The notes under the pieces: model-generated
Told to the model about the DNA's origin: nothing
What the model saw: only the letters and a program-made list of their open reading frames with translations
Database searches by the model: none
In this document: piece after piece, positions 1 through 9,030 of the stretch
How the letters are laid out: each line of letters starts with the position of its first letter
Numbering within the stretch: position 1 is the stretch's first letter
NCBI GenBank assembly: GCA_903901915.1
Contig: CAIUSV010000040.1
Coordinates: 62,001 to 126,000, forward strand
Direction: 5' to 3'
DNA: 64,000 bases
From: an uncultured Rhodospirillaceae bacterium
GTDB taxonomy: Bacteria > Pseudomonadota > Alphaproteobacteria > Rhodospirillales > Magnetospirillaceae
Position numbers and translations under genes: made by a program

Positions 1-1
1 G

Positions 2-79
2 TCGGGGCAGGATATGACAGGGTTACTGGCCGGAAAAGTGGCGTTTGTTGCCCCGGAGGATGCCGGCCATGGGCGCTGA
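2..79 (+). CDS. C-terminal tail of an upstream gene, possibly ubiquinol-cytochrome c chaperone (partial)
   Basis: An open frame enters from the window edge and stops at 77-79. The visible tail includes LLAGKVAFVAPED. This resembles the end of the CBP3-type ubiquinol-cytochrome c chaperone that often precedes the DUF177 gene in alphaproteobacteria. The overlap of 11 bases with the preferred ATG of the next gene is consistent with an operon. Only about 25 codons are visible, so both the reality of the gene and its identity rest mainly on gene order. Confidence 0.4.
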   Translation, partial: SGQDMTGLLAGKVAFVAPEDAGHGR

Positions 80-608
80 TGTGGAATTCTCCCGTCCCGT
101 CCGCGTCGATCAGCTTTCGGCCAGGATCAACCGTCTGAATGTCGTTGCCGATGGGGCCGAGCGCATCCGGCTGGCCGCCCGTTTCGATCTGGTCGAGCTT
201 CGCTCGCTGGAAGCCGACGTCGAGCTGCGTCCGCTGGGACGAAGCGGGCGGGTGCGGGTCAAGGGCGGGCTGACCGCCGAAGTGGTTCAGACCTGTGTCG
301 TGACCCTGGCGCCGCTGGAGGCGACGGTGACCGAAGTGTTGGACCTGACCTTCGGCCCTTGCGAAGCCGCCGAGGATGAAACGGGCGAGGTCGACCTGTC
401 CTGGGATCGGGATGATCCCCCCGACCCGATTATCGACGGTGTCATCGACATTGGCGAGGCGGTGGCCGAGCATCTGGCACTGGCACTCAACCCGTTTCCG
501 CGCGCTCCGGATGCCGAGTTCGAGCCGCCGGCCGAACGCGAGGACGCGCCGGACGAGCGTGTCGGCCCCTTCGCCGGCCTGGCGACGCTGCGGCGCAAAA
601 ATGAGTGA
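69..608 (+). CDS. DUF177 (YceD family) protein, 23S rRNA accumulation factor
   Basis: A 179-residue protein of the YceD/DUF177 family. It has the typical central segment around TCVVTLAPLEATV, an acidic middle and the late motif ALALNPFPRAPDA. In bacteria and plastids this family is linked to 23S rRNA accumulation, and its gene usually sits immediately before rpmF, as here. I chose ATG 69 because GGAGG at 55-59 is well spaced for it; ATG 60 abuts that motif and TTG 45 lacks one. The Cys in the TCVVT segment is present. The call is firm for the family; the role is from family knowledge. Confidence 0.85.
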   Translation: MGADVEFSRPVRVDQLSARINRLNVVADGAERIRLAARFDLVELRSLEADVELRPLGRSGRVRVKGGLTAEVVQTCVVTLAPLEATVTEVLDLTFGPCEAAEDETGEVDLSWDRDDPPDPIIDGVIDIGEAVAEHLALALNPFPRAPDAEFEPPAEREDAPDERVGPFAGLATLRRKNE

Positions 609-621
609 CTGTTGGCAAAAA

Positions 622-664
622 GCGGGGTGGGGGAAACCATTCCCTTGCCCCGCGCTGTCTTTTT
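622..664 (+). terminator. Intrinsic terminator or attenuator between DUF177 and rpmF
   Basis: GCGGGG at 622-627 pairs with CCCCGC at 648-653, with a further GGGA/TCCC helix inside. It is followed by GTCTTTTT up to 664. This looks like a Rho-independent terminator lying 49 bases before rpmF, so rpmF and plsX may be partly uncoupled from DUF177 or have their own promoter. Confidence 0.5.
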
Positions 665-712
665 GGCTAATAAACCACCCTTTCCCATCATGGGTCGAAG
701 TGAGTAGATGAG

Positions 713-898
713 ATGGCTGTTCCCAAGAAGAAGACCTCTAAATCCCGTCGCGACATGCGTCGCTCCCATCACGCTCTGACCAACGTGGTCAGTGTCGAGT
801 GCCCGAATTGCGGCGAGGTGAAGTTGCCGCATCACGTCTGTGGCTCTTGCGGCCATTACGATGGGCGCGAAGTGGTTGTCGCCCAGGTCGAGGCCTGA
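713..898 (+). CDS. rpmF: 50S ribosomal protein L32
   Basis: A 61-residue basic protein starting [20 protein letters not shown], the standard L32 N-terminus. It has a zinc-ribbon-like pair of CxxC motifs (CPNC and CGSC) at about residues 30-46. L32 is a component of the large ribosomal subunit. The position between DUF177 and plsX is the conserved bacterial order that links ribosome and fatty-acid genes. The start ATG is fixed by the conserved N-terminus. Confidence 0.98.
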   Translation: MAVPKKKTSKSRRDMRRSHHALTNVVSVECPNCGEVKLPHHVCGSCGHYDGREVVVAQVEA

Positions 899-932
899 TC
901 AGCCCCATGCCTGAAAAGCGGAGGGTCGGCCG

Positions 933-1988
933 GTGAGCGGAGCCGTCACCATTTCCATTGACGCCATGGGGGGAGATGCCGCTCCCGACATGGTGGTGGA
1001 AGGGGTGCGTCTGGCTCATGAACGTCTGCCGCACGTCCGCTATCTGTTGTTCGGTGACGCCGCGCGGGTCGAGCCCCTGCTGGCCCGCTATCCCGAGATC
1101 AAAGGGGTCTGCTCGGTTCGTCATACCGACGAGGCGGTGTCCAACGACGCCAAGCCCGGGCAGGTACTGCGGACCGGGCGGCGGTCCAGCATGTGGCTGG
1201 CGGTCGATGCCGTCCATAACGGCGAAGCTGCCGGGGTGGTGTCGGCGGGCAATACCGGCGCGCTGATGGCGGTGTCGAAATTCGTGTTGCGCATGCTGCC
1301 GGGGATTGATCGCCCGGCCATCGCCGGCATGTTTCCCACCGTCAAGGGCGAGACGCTGATGCTCGACCTTGGTGCCAACGTCGATTGCAATTCCAACAAT
1401 CTGGTTGAATTCGCGGTGATGGGCGAGGTCTATGCCCGCGCGGTCCTGGGATTGGAAAAGCCAAGCATCGGCCTTTTGAATGTCGGTTCCGAGGATATGA
1501 AGGGCAACGACGCGGTCAAGACCGCCGCCGGGGCGCTACGCGACAGTCACCTGCCCATCAGCTTTTTCGGCTTCGTCGAGGGTAATGACATCTGCGCCGG
1601 CACGGTGGACGTGGTGGTGACCGATGGCTTCACCGGCAACATCGCGCTGAAGACCGCAGAGGGTACGGTGAAACTCTATTCGACCTTTCTCAAGGAAGGG
1701 TTCAAGAGTTCCCTGCTGGCCAAGTTCGGCTATCTGTTTGCCCGCCACGCCATCAACAAGGTCCGCATCCGTACCGATCCCCGCCGCTACAACGGCGCCA
1801 TGTTTCTCGGCCTCAACGGTATCGCCGTCAAAAGCCATGGTGGCACCGATGCCTTCGGCTTCGCCAATGCCATCGGGGTCGCGGTGGAATTGGTGTCTCA
1901 CGGCTACAACGACCGTATCCGCCGGGAATTCGACCGCTTGAAGCCGGTTGACGCTCCATCCCCCCATCTTGCTGCCGGAACGCGGTGA
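933..1988 (+). CDS. plsX: Phosphate acyltransferase PlsX
   Basis: A 351-residue PlsX, which transfers acyl groups from acyl-ACP to phosphate for PlsY in phospholipid synthesis. The N-terminus [18 protein letters not shown], the [10 protein letters not shown] motif and the [14 protein letters not shown] segment are all diagnostic. The start is GTG at 933, giving [14 protein letters not shown] and normal family length. fabH follows after four bases, so the two genes of lipid initiation are probably cotranscribed. Confidence 0.97.
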   Translation: MSGAVTISIDAMGGDAAPDMVVEGVRLAHERLPHVRYLLFGDAARVEPLLARYPEIKGVCSVRHTDEAVSNDAKPGQVLRTGRRSSMWLAVDAVHNGEAAGVVSAGNTGALMAVSKFVLRMLPGIDRPAIAGMFPTVKGETLMLDLGANVDCNSNNLVEFAVMGEVYARAVLGLEKPSIGLLNVGSEDMKGNDAVKTAAGALRDSHLPISFFGFVEGNDICAGTVDVVVTDGFTGNIALKTAEGTVKLYSTFLKEGFKSSLLAKFGYLFARHAINKVRIRTDPRRYNGAMFLGLNGIAVKSHGGTDAFGFANAIGVAVELVSHGYNDRIRREFDRLKPVDAPSPHLAAGTR

Positions 1989-1992
1989 CCCC

Positions 1993-2967
1993 ATGATCGC
2001 ACGCGCCCAAATCATTGGCTGCGGGGCCTATCTTCCCGCACGCGTTGTCTCCAACGCTGAATTGGCGGCGCAGGTGGATACGTCGGACGACTGGATCGTC
2101 GAACGTAGCGGCATTCGTCAGCGTTACATCGCCGCCGAGGGCGAGACCACCTCCGACCTCGCCACCGCCGCCGCTAACCGCGCCCTGGCCGCCGCTGGAA
2201 TCTCGGGTTCGGCGGTGGACTTGGTGATCGTCGCCACCGCGACGCCGGACAACACCTTTCCCGCCACGGCGACGAGGGTGCAGCAACGCATAGGCATGAA
2301 GCACGGCTTCGCCTTCGATGTGCAGGCGGTGTGTTCGGGGTTCATCTATGCGCTGTCCATTGCCGACAACTTCATCAAGTCCGGCCAGGTCCAGACGGCG
2401 TTGGTGATCGGTGCCGAAACGTTTTCCCGTATTCTCGACTGGACCGACCGCACCACCTGCGTTCTGTTCGGCGACGGGGCGGGTGCGGTGGTTCTGCGGG
2501 CCAATCGCGGCAAGGGCTCGAACCAGGATCGTGGCATTCTATCCACCCACCTGCATTCCGACGGCAGTCATTACGACCTGCTTTACGTCGATGGCGGACC
2601 GTCCAGCACCCAGACCGTCGGTCATGTCCACATGGAGGGCCGCGAAGTTTTCCGCCATGCGGTGATCAATCTGGCGGCGGTGGTCGGCGAAGCGTTGGCG
2701 GCGAACGGCCTCAAGGCGTCGGATATCGATTGGGTGGTGCCGCATCAGGCCAATCGCCGCATCATCGAAGGCACGGCCAAGAAGTTGGGATTCCCCCTGG
2801 ACCGCATGGTGGTGACGGTCGAGCGCCATGCCAATACCTCGGCGGCGTCGATTCCGCTGGCCCTGACCGAAGCGGTGAACGATGGCCGGGTCAAGACGGG
2901 TCAACTCGTCCTGCTGGAAGCCATGGGCGGCGGTTTCACCTGGGGGTCCGCCCTGGTTCGGATGTAG
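1993..2967 (+). CDS. fabH: 3-oxoacyl-ACP synthase III (KAS III)
   Basis: A 324-residue FabH that condenses acetyl-CoA with malonyl-ACP to start fatty acid synthesis. The catalytic triad is visible: Cys114 in QAVCSGF, His in [10 protein letters not shown] (about 249) and Asn in HANTSAAS (about 279). ATG 1993 gives [15 protein letters not shown], the usual N-terminus; an in-frame extension to 1948 would run into plsX and is not needed. It follows plsX directly. Confidence 0.97.
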   Translation: MIARAQIIGCGAYLPARVVSNAELAAQVDTSDDWIVERSGIRQRYIAAEGETTSDLATAAANRALAAAGISGSAVDLVIVATATPDNTFPATATRVQQRIGMKHGFAFDVQAVCSGFIYALSIADNFIKSGQVQTALVIGAETFSRILDWTDRTTCVLFGDGAGAVVLRANRGKGSNQDRGILSTHLHSDGSHYDLLYVDGGPSSTQTVGHVHMEGREVFRHAVINLAAVVGEALAANGLKASDIDWVVPHQANRRIIEGTAKKLGFPLDRMVVTVERHANTSAASIPLALTEAVNDGRVKTGQLVLLEAMGGGFTWGSALVRM

Positions 2968-3086
2968 GGCATGGCTTTCCTGCGTGGATGCTGCAACGCC
3001 GTACCGCATCCCTTTGATATTGACGGATTTATCGTGAAGGGCTAGGGTCTGTCCACGCTGTGGCACCACACTGGGCATGGGGCGGT

Positions 3087-3407
3087 ATGACTGATACGAC
3101 CATTACGAGGGCGCAACTGAGCGAGGCGGTCTACCAGGAGGTGGGTCTGTCGCGTAATGAATCTGCCGATCTGCTCGAAGCGGTGCTGGACGAGATTTCC
3201 GGGGCGCTGGGCAAGGGCGATACGGTCAAGATCTCGGCGTTCGGCAGCTTTTCCGTTCGTTCCAAGGGCCAGCGTATCGGCCGCAATCCCAAGACGGGCG
3301 AGGAGGTTCCCATCCTTCCGCGCCGGGTTCTGGTGTTCCGGCCGTCGCAACTGCTCAAGAAACGTATCAACGATGGCCGTTCGGCCGGTCGTGGCGGCAA
3401 GAAATGA
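3087..3407 (+). CDS. ihfA: Integration host factor subunit alpha
   Basis: A 106-residue HU/IHF-family DNA-bending protein. The sequence [22 protein letters not shown] and the DNA-binding arm [18 protein letters not shown] assign it to IHF alpha. IHF bends DNA at promoters, including sigma-54 promoters of the kind served by NtrC, which is encoded nearby. The ATG at 3087 gives the family length. The stop codon overlaps the ATG of the MerR gene (ATGA), a conserved arrangement in proteobacteria. Confidence 0.96.
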   Translation: MTDTTITRAQLSEAVYQEVGLSRNESADLLEAVLDEISGALGKGDTVKISAFGSFSVRSKGQRIGRNPKTGEEVPILPRRVLVFRPSQLLKKRINDGRSAGRGGKK

Positions 3408-3952
3408 ACGACGGGGACGGCGAGCTTCCGCTGGTCCGGCGTGCCGGAAAGTCCGAGGCCGCCTTCCGGACCATCAGTGAAGTCGCCGAGGATCTCGACG
3501 TTCCCCAACACGTTCTGCGCTTCTGGGAAGGCAAGTTTCCCCAGGTCAAACCGCTGAAACGTGGCGGTGGCCGGCGTTATTACCGGCCCGATGATGTCGT
3601 GCTGCTGCGCCGCATCCGCGATCTGCTCTACAGTGAAGGATACACCATCAAGGGTGTGCTGAAACTGTTGAAGGATGGCGGTGGAGCGGTGCGCGAACCG
3701 GCCGCGGCAACCACAAGCATCGCCGAGGTCGATGTGGTGGGTGAGGGCGAGAACGAGCCGGAAGTTGTCCACCATATCCGCGATCCCGACCCGCCGGGAG
3801 AGCCGCTGTCGGTTGCCGACGACGAGCCTGGGGCCGACCCCGGGGAGGAGATCACCCAACATGGCGACTGTCTGCCAGACGGCACTCGGCGCGAGTTGAA
3901 AGGGTTGCTGGCCGAGTTGGAGCAGTTGCGCGGACTGCTGCAGCCTCGTTGA
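3404..3952 (+). CDS. MerR family transcriptional regulator
   Basis: A 182-residue protein with an N-terminal MerR winged-helix domain (about 22-92): [21 protein letters not shown], then a wing with [18 protein letters not shown]. The C-terminal half is acidic and low in complexity with no recognisable effector-binding cysteines, so the ligand is unknown. It is translationally coupled to ihfA by an ATGA overlap; this ihfA-merR pair is widespread in proteobacteria. It most likely acts as a cytoplasmic DNA-binding regulator. Confidence 0.9.
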   Translation: MNDGDGELPLVRRAGKSEAAFRTISEVAEDLDVPQHVLRFWEGKFPQVKPLKRGGGRRYYRPDDVVLLRRIRDLLYSEGYTIKGVLKLLKDGGGAVREPAAATTSIAEVDVVGEGENEPEVVHHIRDPDPPGEPLSVADDEPGADPGEEITQHGDCLPDGTRRELKGLLAELEQLRGLLQPR

Positions 3953-4061
3953 CCACCGTTGAAGATCTCGGTTGCAACGGCTTGGCGGCCTGACTATAGT
4001 GCGCCCCTCTCCTGGCTGACCGCCGGGAAAGCAAGGTTTCGGCGGGCTTGCCCGTCGCGGT

Positions 4062-4138
4062 CGGAGCGTAGCGCAGCCCGGTAGCGCATCAGTCTGGGGG
4101 ACTGGGGGTCGCAGGTTCGAATCCTGTCGCTCCGACCA
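4062..4138 (+). tRNA. tRNA-Pro (anticodon GGG)
   Basis: A complete 77-base cloverleaf. The acceptor stem CGGAGCG pairs with CGCTCCG, and an encoded CCA lies at 4136-4138. The D arm contains AGCCCGGTAGCGC, the anticodon stem TCAGT/ACTGG closes the loop CTGGGGG (anticodon GGG), and the T loop is GGTTCGAATCC. Confidence 0.97.
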
Positions 4139-4148
4139 AAATTTCACG

Positions 4149-4176
4149 AAGGCCCGGCCGGATAAGGCTGGGCCTT
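4149..4176 (+). terminator. Terminator hairpin after tRNA-Pro
   Basis: AAGGCCCGGCC and GGCTGGGCCTT form an 11-base-pair stem with one G-T wobble around the loop GGATA, 10 bases after the tRNA CCA. The T tract behind it is weak (TCGT), so termination strength is uncertain. Confidence 0.55.
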
Positions 4177-4206
4177 TCGTATGTCCGGCGTTCATGGGAG
4201 GCTCGC

Positions 4207-5325
4207 TTGGCGTTTTCGGCTCGGTCGCAGCATCTCTGGCTTGCGCTCAGTCCGCATGGCTTTGGCCATGCGGCCATGACGGCGCCGGTGGTGGGTGAAT
4301 TGCGCCGTCGTCGCCCGAATTTGCGGCTGACCATCCAGACGTCGGTCCCCAGGCCATTCCTGGAAACCCGTTACGGCGCCGATTTCAATCATGTGGCCGA
4401 GATCGCCGATTTCGGTTTACGGATGACCTCGGCCATCGGCGTTGATCTCGATGCATCGGCCGCGGCCTATGCCAAGCTTCACGCCCATTGGCCGGCGATG
4501 GTGGAGCGCGAGGCGGCTAGATTGCGGGCGGCAGCCCCCGATCTGGTGTTGGCCAACGTTCCCTACGTGACGATAGCCGCCGCGGCCAGGGCCGGTATCG
4601 GGGTGGTGGCGCTGAGTTCGGTCGAGTGGGCCGACATGTACCGGCATTATCTTGGCCATCGGCCGGAGGCGGCGGCGATTCTGACGCAAATGGTGGAAGC
4701 CTATGCCGGAGCCGAGGTGTTTCTTCGCCCGGCTCCGGCCATGGATATGCCCAGTCTGGCCAATGTCCGTGACATCGGGCCGGTGGCGGTGCGTGGGCGG
4801 CGGCGAAGAACGGAAGCGATGGCCCGGCTGGGCCTCGGGGAAGGGACCCGACTTGGGTTGATCGCCTTTGGCGGTATCGATCACGCCATGGATGTGGCGG
4901 GGTGGCCTCGATTGGAGGGATGGGCCTGGCTGAGTTCTCTGCCGGTACCTGACGACCGACAGGATTTCCGCGCCTGGGAAACCGCCGGGCTGTCGTTCTC
5001 CGATCTGGCCGCCTCGGTGGACGTTATCATCACCAAGCCGGGCTACGGCACCTTCACCGAGGCGGCCATGGCCGGAACGCCGGTGCTTTATGTTCCTCGC
5101 CCCGACTGGCCCGAATGCCCTCATCTCGATCATTGGCTGGAAGCCAATACGCGGGCGTTGGCGACAAGTTTGCAAACCATGCTTGGGCCAGCGCTGGAGG
5201 CCCAACTACAGAAGTTGTTTTCGCTGCCCGCGCCGCCACTTGCCGAAGCGAGTGGGATCAATGAAGCGGTGGCGGTCCTTGAGGAAAGCCTGAATCGGGT
5301 TTCTGAAATCTGCGAACGCAGTTAA
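4207..5325 (+). CDS. Glycosyltransferase-like protein (GT-B fold, MurG/UGT-like)
   Basis: A 372-residue protein with two Rossmann-like halves. The N-terminus has LALSPHGFGHAAMTAPVVGELRR-type residues, matching the glycine/histidine loop of GT-B enzymes. The C-terminal half has KPGYGTFTEAAMAGTPVLYVPR (about 278-299), the nucleotide-sugar-binding region of MurG and UDP-glycosyltransferases, and also of the N-terminal part of L-arabinokinase. No signal peptide is present, so it is cytoplasmic or peripheral. The start is taken as TTG 4207 because the conserved loop begins a few residues later. Substrate and acceptor are unknown. No glycan-biosynthesis neighbour helps. Confidence 0.65.
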   Translation: MAFSARSQHLWLALSPHGFGHAAMTAPVVGELRRRRPNLRLTIQTSVPRPFLETRYGADFNHVAEIADFGLRMTSAIGVDLDASAAAYAKLHAHWPAMVEREAARLRAAAPDLVLANVPYVTIAAAARAGIGVVALSSVEWADMYRHYLGHRPEAAAILTQMVEAYAGAEVFLRPAPAMDMPSLANVRDIGPVAVRGRRRRTEAMARLGLGEGTRLGLIAFGGIDHAMDVAGWPRLEGWAWLSSLPVPDDRQDFRAWETAGLSFSDLAASVDVIITKPGYGTFTEAAMAGTPVLYVPRPDWPECPHLDHWLEANTRALATSLQTMLGPALEAQLQKLFSLPAPPLAEASGINEAVAVLEESLNRVSEICERS

Positions 5326-5475
5326 GGGGCGCGCTATTTGTCACGACGGGGTATCGAAATCCAGTCGCGTCATCCCTATGTCGGTGACATCGGTTGTTCG
5401 CTCCGTGCCGTGGCGGATTACCGGTTTCGACGGTTCGGGCGGTCTCCTCTGCCTGGGCGTTATATCTCGGACCGG

Positions 5476-5512
5476 GTGGGGCGGCGTCGCCGCAATGCGA
5501 CGGCCGCCCCAC
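5476..5512 (+). terminator. Long GC hairpin in the cutA leader
   Basis: GTGGGGCGGCGTCGC (5476-5490) pairs with 5497-5512, 15 base pairs with one bulged G around the loop CGCAAT. TTTCCC follows. It may end the glycosyltransferase transcript or structure the cutA leader. The gap 5326-5564 shows nothing else. Confidence 0.4.
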
Positions 5513-5564
5513 TTTCCCGGCCGCGGCAGGCGTGGCAACATGGTCGCCTAAACGGAGGGGAACG

Positions 5565-5882
5565 TTGGGTTACAGCCTGATCTACATCACCGCCTCGGGG
5601 CGGGACGAGGGCCTGCGATTGGCCCGCGCCTTGGTCGAAAGCCGCCTTGTCGCCTGCGTCAACCTGATGGACGGCGTCACGTCGCTGTATTGGTGGGAGG
5701 GAAGGGTTCAAGAGGATGCCGAGACGGTGCTGATCTGCAAGACCCGGAGTACCCTGGTCGAAGCGGTGATCACCCGGGTCAAGGAACTGCACACCTACGC
5801 TTGCCCGTGCGTGGTCGCCATCCCGATCGTCGACGGCAACCCGGCTTACCTCGACTGGATCGGAACCGAGACGGCGCCGTAG
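5565..5882 (+). CDS. cutA: Divalent cation tolerance protein CutA
   Basis: A 105-residue CutA1-family protein. Typical features are the ITASGRDEGLRLARALVE start, LVACVNLMDGVTSLYWWEG (about 31-49), KTRSTLVEAVITRVKELH and the end YLDWIGTE. The family forms stable trimers in the cytoplasm and is linked to copper tolerance, though its biochemical role is not settled. The start is TTG 5565, preceded by GGAGGGG at 5554-5560; an upstream in-frame ATG would add unrelated residues. It ends convergently 10 bases from ispDF. Confidence 0.92.
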   Translation: MGYSLIYITASGRDEGLRLARALVESRLVACVNLMDGVTSLYWWEGRVQEDAETVLICKTRSTLVEAVITRVKELHTYACPCVVAIPIVDGNPAYLDWIGTETAP

Positions 5883-5892
5883 CGCCCGCGTC

Positions 5893-7047
5893 CTATCTTG
5901 GCAGCCACACCGAGGCCATGGCCTGGGCGGCGATGCCCTCGCGGCGGCCGGTGAACCCCAGTCCCTCGGTGGTGGTGGCCTTGACGCTGACGCGGTCCTG
6001 GGCGATCCCCAGAATTTCCGCCACCCGAGCCGCCATGCGGGCACGGTGCGGGCCGACCTTGGGCCGCTCGCAGACGATGGTGACGTCAACGTTGACGATG
6101 CGGCCGCCACGGGCCGCCACCAAGGCTCCGGCGTGGGCGAGGAACAGGTGGGAGGCAGCCCCCTTCCATTGCGGATCGGTAGGGGGGAAATGGCGCCCGA
6201 TGTCACCGGCGGCGATGGCACCCAGCACCGCGTCGGTCAGGGCGTGGAGCGCCACGTCGGCATCGGAATGGCCTTCAAGTCCGGCATCGTGCGGCACCTC
6301 GACGCCGCACAACCAGACCGCGCTCTTGCCGGGGTCGAAGCGGTGGACGTCATAGCCGCTGGCGCCGCGCACTTCGCCCGGTCCCTCGAACAGGCGCCGT
6401 GCCCGCTCGAGGTCGGTGGCGGTGGTGAGCTTGACGTTGTCCTCGGCGCCGGCGACCAGGGCTACCGCCAGTCCGGCGCGCTCGGCGACGGCGGCATCGT
6501 CGGTCAGATCCTCGCCGACAACCGCCAGATGCGCCGCCAGGATGTCGGCGAAGCGAAAGCCTTGGGGGGTCTGGGCGCGAAACAGGCCGTTGCGATCGAC
6601 GGTATCGACGACAACGCCGTCGGCACCGCGCTTCAGGGTGTCGGCCACCGCCACCACCGGCAGGGCGGCGGCGTGATGGTCAAGGGCGGCGATGACGCGA
6701 CCGATGGTCCCGGCGTCGATGAACGGGCGCGCGCCGTCGTGGATCAGCACCTTGGAAGGCGCCAAAGGGCGCAGGCTTTCCAGTCCGAGCCGAACGCTGT
6801 CCTGGCGGCTGGCGCCGCCCGGCACCGGATCGAGCAGGCCGAGACCGGCGGCGGCAAGGTCGTAAAGCTGGCGGTCATCGGGGTGGATGACGGCGCGGAC
6901 GGCGTCAATTTCGGGATTGGCGGCGAAAGCGGCCAAGGTGTGACGCAGCACCATGCGTCCGGCAAGGTCGTGATACTGCTTGGGCAGATCGCCGCCAAAC
7001 CTGCGCCCGCGCCCCGCCGCCACCACCAAAGCCACCGTCTTGGACAT
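5893..7047 (-). CDS. ispDF: Bifunctional IspD/IspF isoprenoid enzyme
   Basis: A 384-residue fusion. The N-terminal IspD domain (about 1-222) has [18 protein letters not shown] and IHDGARPF, for CTP-dependent cytidylylation of methylerythritol 4-phosphate. The C-terminal IspF domain (about 228-384) has [10 protein letters not shown] and [15 protein letters not shown], for cyclisation to MEcPP in the non-mevalonate pathway. IspE, the intermediate step, is not in the window. The IspDF fusion is a known alphaproteobacterial and epsilonproteobacterial trait. The gene is divergent from the CcsA-like gene. Confidence 0.97.
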   Translation of the reverse strand: MSKTVALVVAAGRGRRFGGDLPKQYHDLAGRMVLRHTLAAFAANPEIDAVRAVIHPDDRQLYDLAAAGLGLLDPVPGGASRQDSVRLGLESLRPLAPSKVLIHDGARPFIDAGTIGRVIAALDHHAAALPVVAVADTLKRGADGVVVDTVDRNGLFRAQTPQGFRFADILAAHLAVVGEDLTDDAAVAERAGLAVALVAGAEDNVKLTTATDLERARRLFEGPGEVRGASGYDVHRFDPGKSAVWLCGVEVPHDAGLEGHSDADVALHALTDAVLGAIAAGDIGRHFPPTDPQWKGAASHLFLAHAGALVAARGGRIVNVDVTIVCERPKVGPHRARMAARVAEILGIAQDRVSVKATTTEGLGFTGRREGIAAQAMASVWLPR

Positions 7048-7143
7048 CGCTCATCTCCGTCTGAAATCGTGCGCCAGCCTAAGCAAGATCGCCTGGGGTT
7101 TCCACCCTCTTTGCGGAACGGCAAAGGATGGTATAGTCGCGCC

Positions 7144-7956
7144 ATGTCGCTCGTTGCCCTCAACCTTTTCGCCCTCGTGGCGCTGCTGCCGGCGGCACTG
7201 GCGCCGTTGCGGCCGGGTGCCGGCAGGGATGGGCTGTTCTGGGCTTTCGCCGCCCTGGCTGTCGCCGGGCCGACGTTGTGGAGTGCCGCATTGGTGGGGG
7301 AGGGCTGGCAGACCAGCCTGTCGGCCGCCCTGTGGGTCAGCATCGCCGCCAGTACCGCGTTGTTTTCCACCCTGGCCGGGATTTCGTCCCAGGGATGGCG
7401 GCTGGCGCCGCTGCTGCTGCCGTTTCTCGCGCTGCTCGGCCTGCTGGCCTCTCTGGTCCGGGGCGTGGAGGTGCCCACTCAACTGACCAGTGCCGCGCCG
7501 ACCGCGTGGCTTGATGTTCATATCGTCGTCTCGGTACTGACCTACGCGCTGTTGACCCTGGCGGCGGTCGCATCCCTGGCGACCTTCCTGCAAGAGCAGG
7601 CACTAAAGCGCAAGCGGCCGACCGCGTTGACCCGCCTGCTGCCCAGCGTCGCCGATTCCGAGCGACTGGCCGGACGGTTGTTGGCGGCCAGCGAGGCGGT
7701 TCTGGGGCTTGGTCTCGCCACCGGCATGGCCATTCAGTATTTCGAGACCGGTTCGCTGCTGACGCTGCAACACAAGACCCTGTTCTCGCTGGTGGCCTTC
7801 GCCCTGATCGGGTTGCTGCTGGTTGGACACCGCGTCTGCGGCGTGCGCGGACGTATCGCCGCCCGGGTCGTGCTGGTGGCTTATCTGCTGCTGACCCTGG
7901 CTTATCTTGGGGTAAAGTTCGTTACCCAGGTGCTGCTGTCGGCCCCTGCCGGGTGA
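7144..7956 (+). CDS. CcsA/CcmC-like cytochrome c assembly membrane protein (YpjD type)
   Basis: A 270-residue protein that is almost entirely hydrophobic, with about eight membrane helices. It begins MSLVALNLFALVALLPAAL and contains HIVVSVLTYALLTLAAVAS and TGMAIQYFETGSLLTLQHKTLFS, characteristic of the CcsA/YpjD branch of heme-handling proteins. Members are thought to aid heme or cytochrome c assembly at the inner membrane, but the YpjD subgroup is poorly characterised. ATG 7144 starts directly at the first helix; longer in-frame extensions run antisense through ispDF and are not credible. Confidence 0.8.
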   Translation: MSLVALNLFALVALLPAALAPLRPGAGRDGLFWAFAALAVAGPTLWSAALVGEGWQTSLSAALWVSIAASTALFSTLAGISSQGWRLAPLLLPFLALLGLLASLVRGVEVPTQLTSAAPTAWLDVHIVVSVLTYALLTLAAVASLATFLQEQALKRKRPTALTRLLPSVADSERLAGRLLAASEAVLGLGLATGMAIQYFETGSLLTLQHKTLFSLVAFALIGLLLVGHRVCGVRGRIAARVVLVAYLLLTLAYLGVKFVTQVLLSAPAG

Positions 7957-8022
7957 TCTGCTTTTTCCGTCGGCAGTTTTTGCCGTTGCGTCCGATGACG
8001 CCTGCATAATAAATAAGCACCC

Positions 8023-9030
8023 ATGTGCGCCAATCGTCACCCGCCGGTAAAAATCGGACCCGTTACCCTGGACAGCGCCGTCATCCTGGCGCCGATGGCG
8101 GGGGTTACCGACATGCCCACCCGGCGGCTGGTCAAGCGCATGGGCGTAGGCATGGTGGTGTCCGAGATGATCGCCAGCCAGGCGATGATCCGCAAGAACC
8201 GCCAGACCATGATGATGGCGCGCCATACCGCCGACGAGTTTCCCATGGCGGTGCAGATTGCGGGCTGCGATCCCAAGGCCATGGCGGAGGCCGCCCGCCT
8301 CAACCAGGACTTGGGCGCCGCCGTCATCGATATCAATATGGGCTGCCCGGTGAAGAAGATCGCGTTGAAGGGCGAAGCCGGCGCGGCGCTGATGCGCAAC
8401 GAGAACCTGGCGGGCCGCATTCTGTCGGCGGTGGTCGAGGCGGTGGGGATTCCCGTGACCCTCAAGATGCGCATGGGCTGGGACCAGACCAGCCTTAACG
8501 CCCCCAGCCTTGCCCGGATCGCCGAGGATTGCGGTGTGCGCATGATTACCGTGCATGGGCGCACCCGCAGCCAGATGTATACCGGCCGGGCCGACTGGGC
8601 CTTTATCGGCGAGGTCAAGCGCGCCGTAGGGGTTCCGGTGATCGGCAACGGCGACGTCGGCAGCATCGACGATGCCTGCCAGATGTTGGAGCTTTCGGGG
8701 GCTGACGGCGTGATGATCGGTCGCGCCACTTACGGCCGGCCCTGGCTGCCCGGTCAGGTCGCCCATTTCCTTGCCACCGGCGAGCGTCGCCCCGATCCGC
8801 CGCTGGCTGGCCAGTTCGAGATCCTGTTGGAGCATTACGAGGCCATGCTGCTCCATTACGGTGCCGATACGGGAGTGCGTCTCGCGCGCAAGCACCTGGC
8901 CTGGTATTCCAAGGGGTTGCCGGGATCGGCCGAATTCCGGGCGGAGATCAATCGCTTGGGCGATGCGGCGGCGGTACGCGCCGCCGTCGTCGCCTTCTAC
9001 GCTCCGTTGCTCGACCGGGTGGCGGCGTGA
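8023..9030 (+). CDS. dusB: tRNA-dihydrouridine synthase DusB
   Basis: A 335-residue flavin-dependent Dus enzyme that reduces uridines in the tRNA D loop. It has VILAPMAGVTDMPTRRLVKR at the FMN-binding N-terminus, the catalytic Cys in DINMGCPVKKI (about 106-116), KMRMGW and the VIGNGDV/GADGVMIGRA phosphate-binding loops of the TIM barrel. This gene is the classical nifR3 upstream of ntrB in Rhodobacter and relatives. Its TGA overlaps the ntrB ATG, so they are coupled. Confidence 0.96.
   Translation: MCANRHPPVKIGPVTLDSAVILAPMAGVTDMPTRRLVKRMGVGMVVSEMIASQAMIRKNRQTMMMARHTADEFPMAVQIAGCDPKAMAEAARLNQDLGAAVIDINMGCPVKKIALKGEAGAALMRNENLAGRILSAVVEAVGIPVTLKMRMGWDQTSLNAPSLARIAEDCGVRMITVHGRTRSQMYTGRADWAFIGEVKRAVGVPVIGNGDVGSIDDACQMLELSGADGVMIGRATYGRPWLPGQVAHFLATGERRPDPPLAGQFEILLEHYEAMLLHYGADTGVRLARKHLAWYSKGLPGSAEFRAEINRLGDAAAVRAAVVAFYAPLLDRVAA

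Noticed and set aside
3061-3077. Possible sigma-54 promoter before ihfA (TGGCAC then TGGGCA)
   Set aside because: The -12 element should read TTGC; here it is TGGGC, and the site is within 30 bases of the start codon. The fit is too poor.
6046-7143. Long in-frame extension upstream of the CcsA-like gene
   Set aside because: It runs antisense through ispDF, has low-complexity Gly/Arg/His content and no family match; the true start is the ATG at 7144 directly before the first membrane helix.
7603-8895. Minus-strand frame of 430 codons opposite the ccsA end and dusB
   Set aside because: It spans two real plus-strand genes and the gap between them; composition is shadow-like, with His/Gly/Asp bias and no family match.
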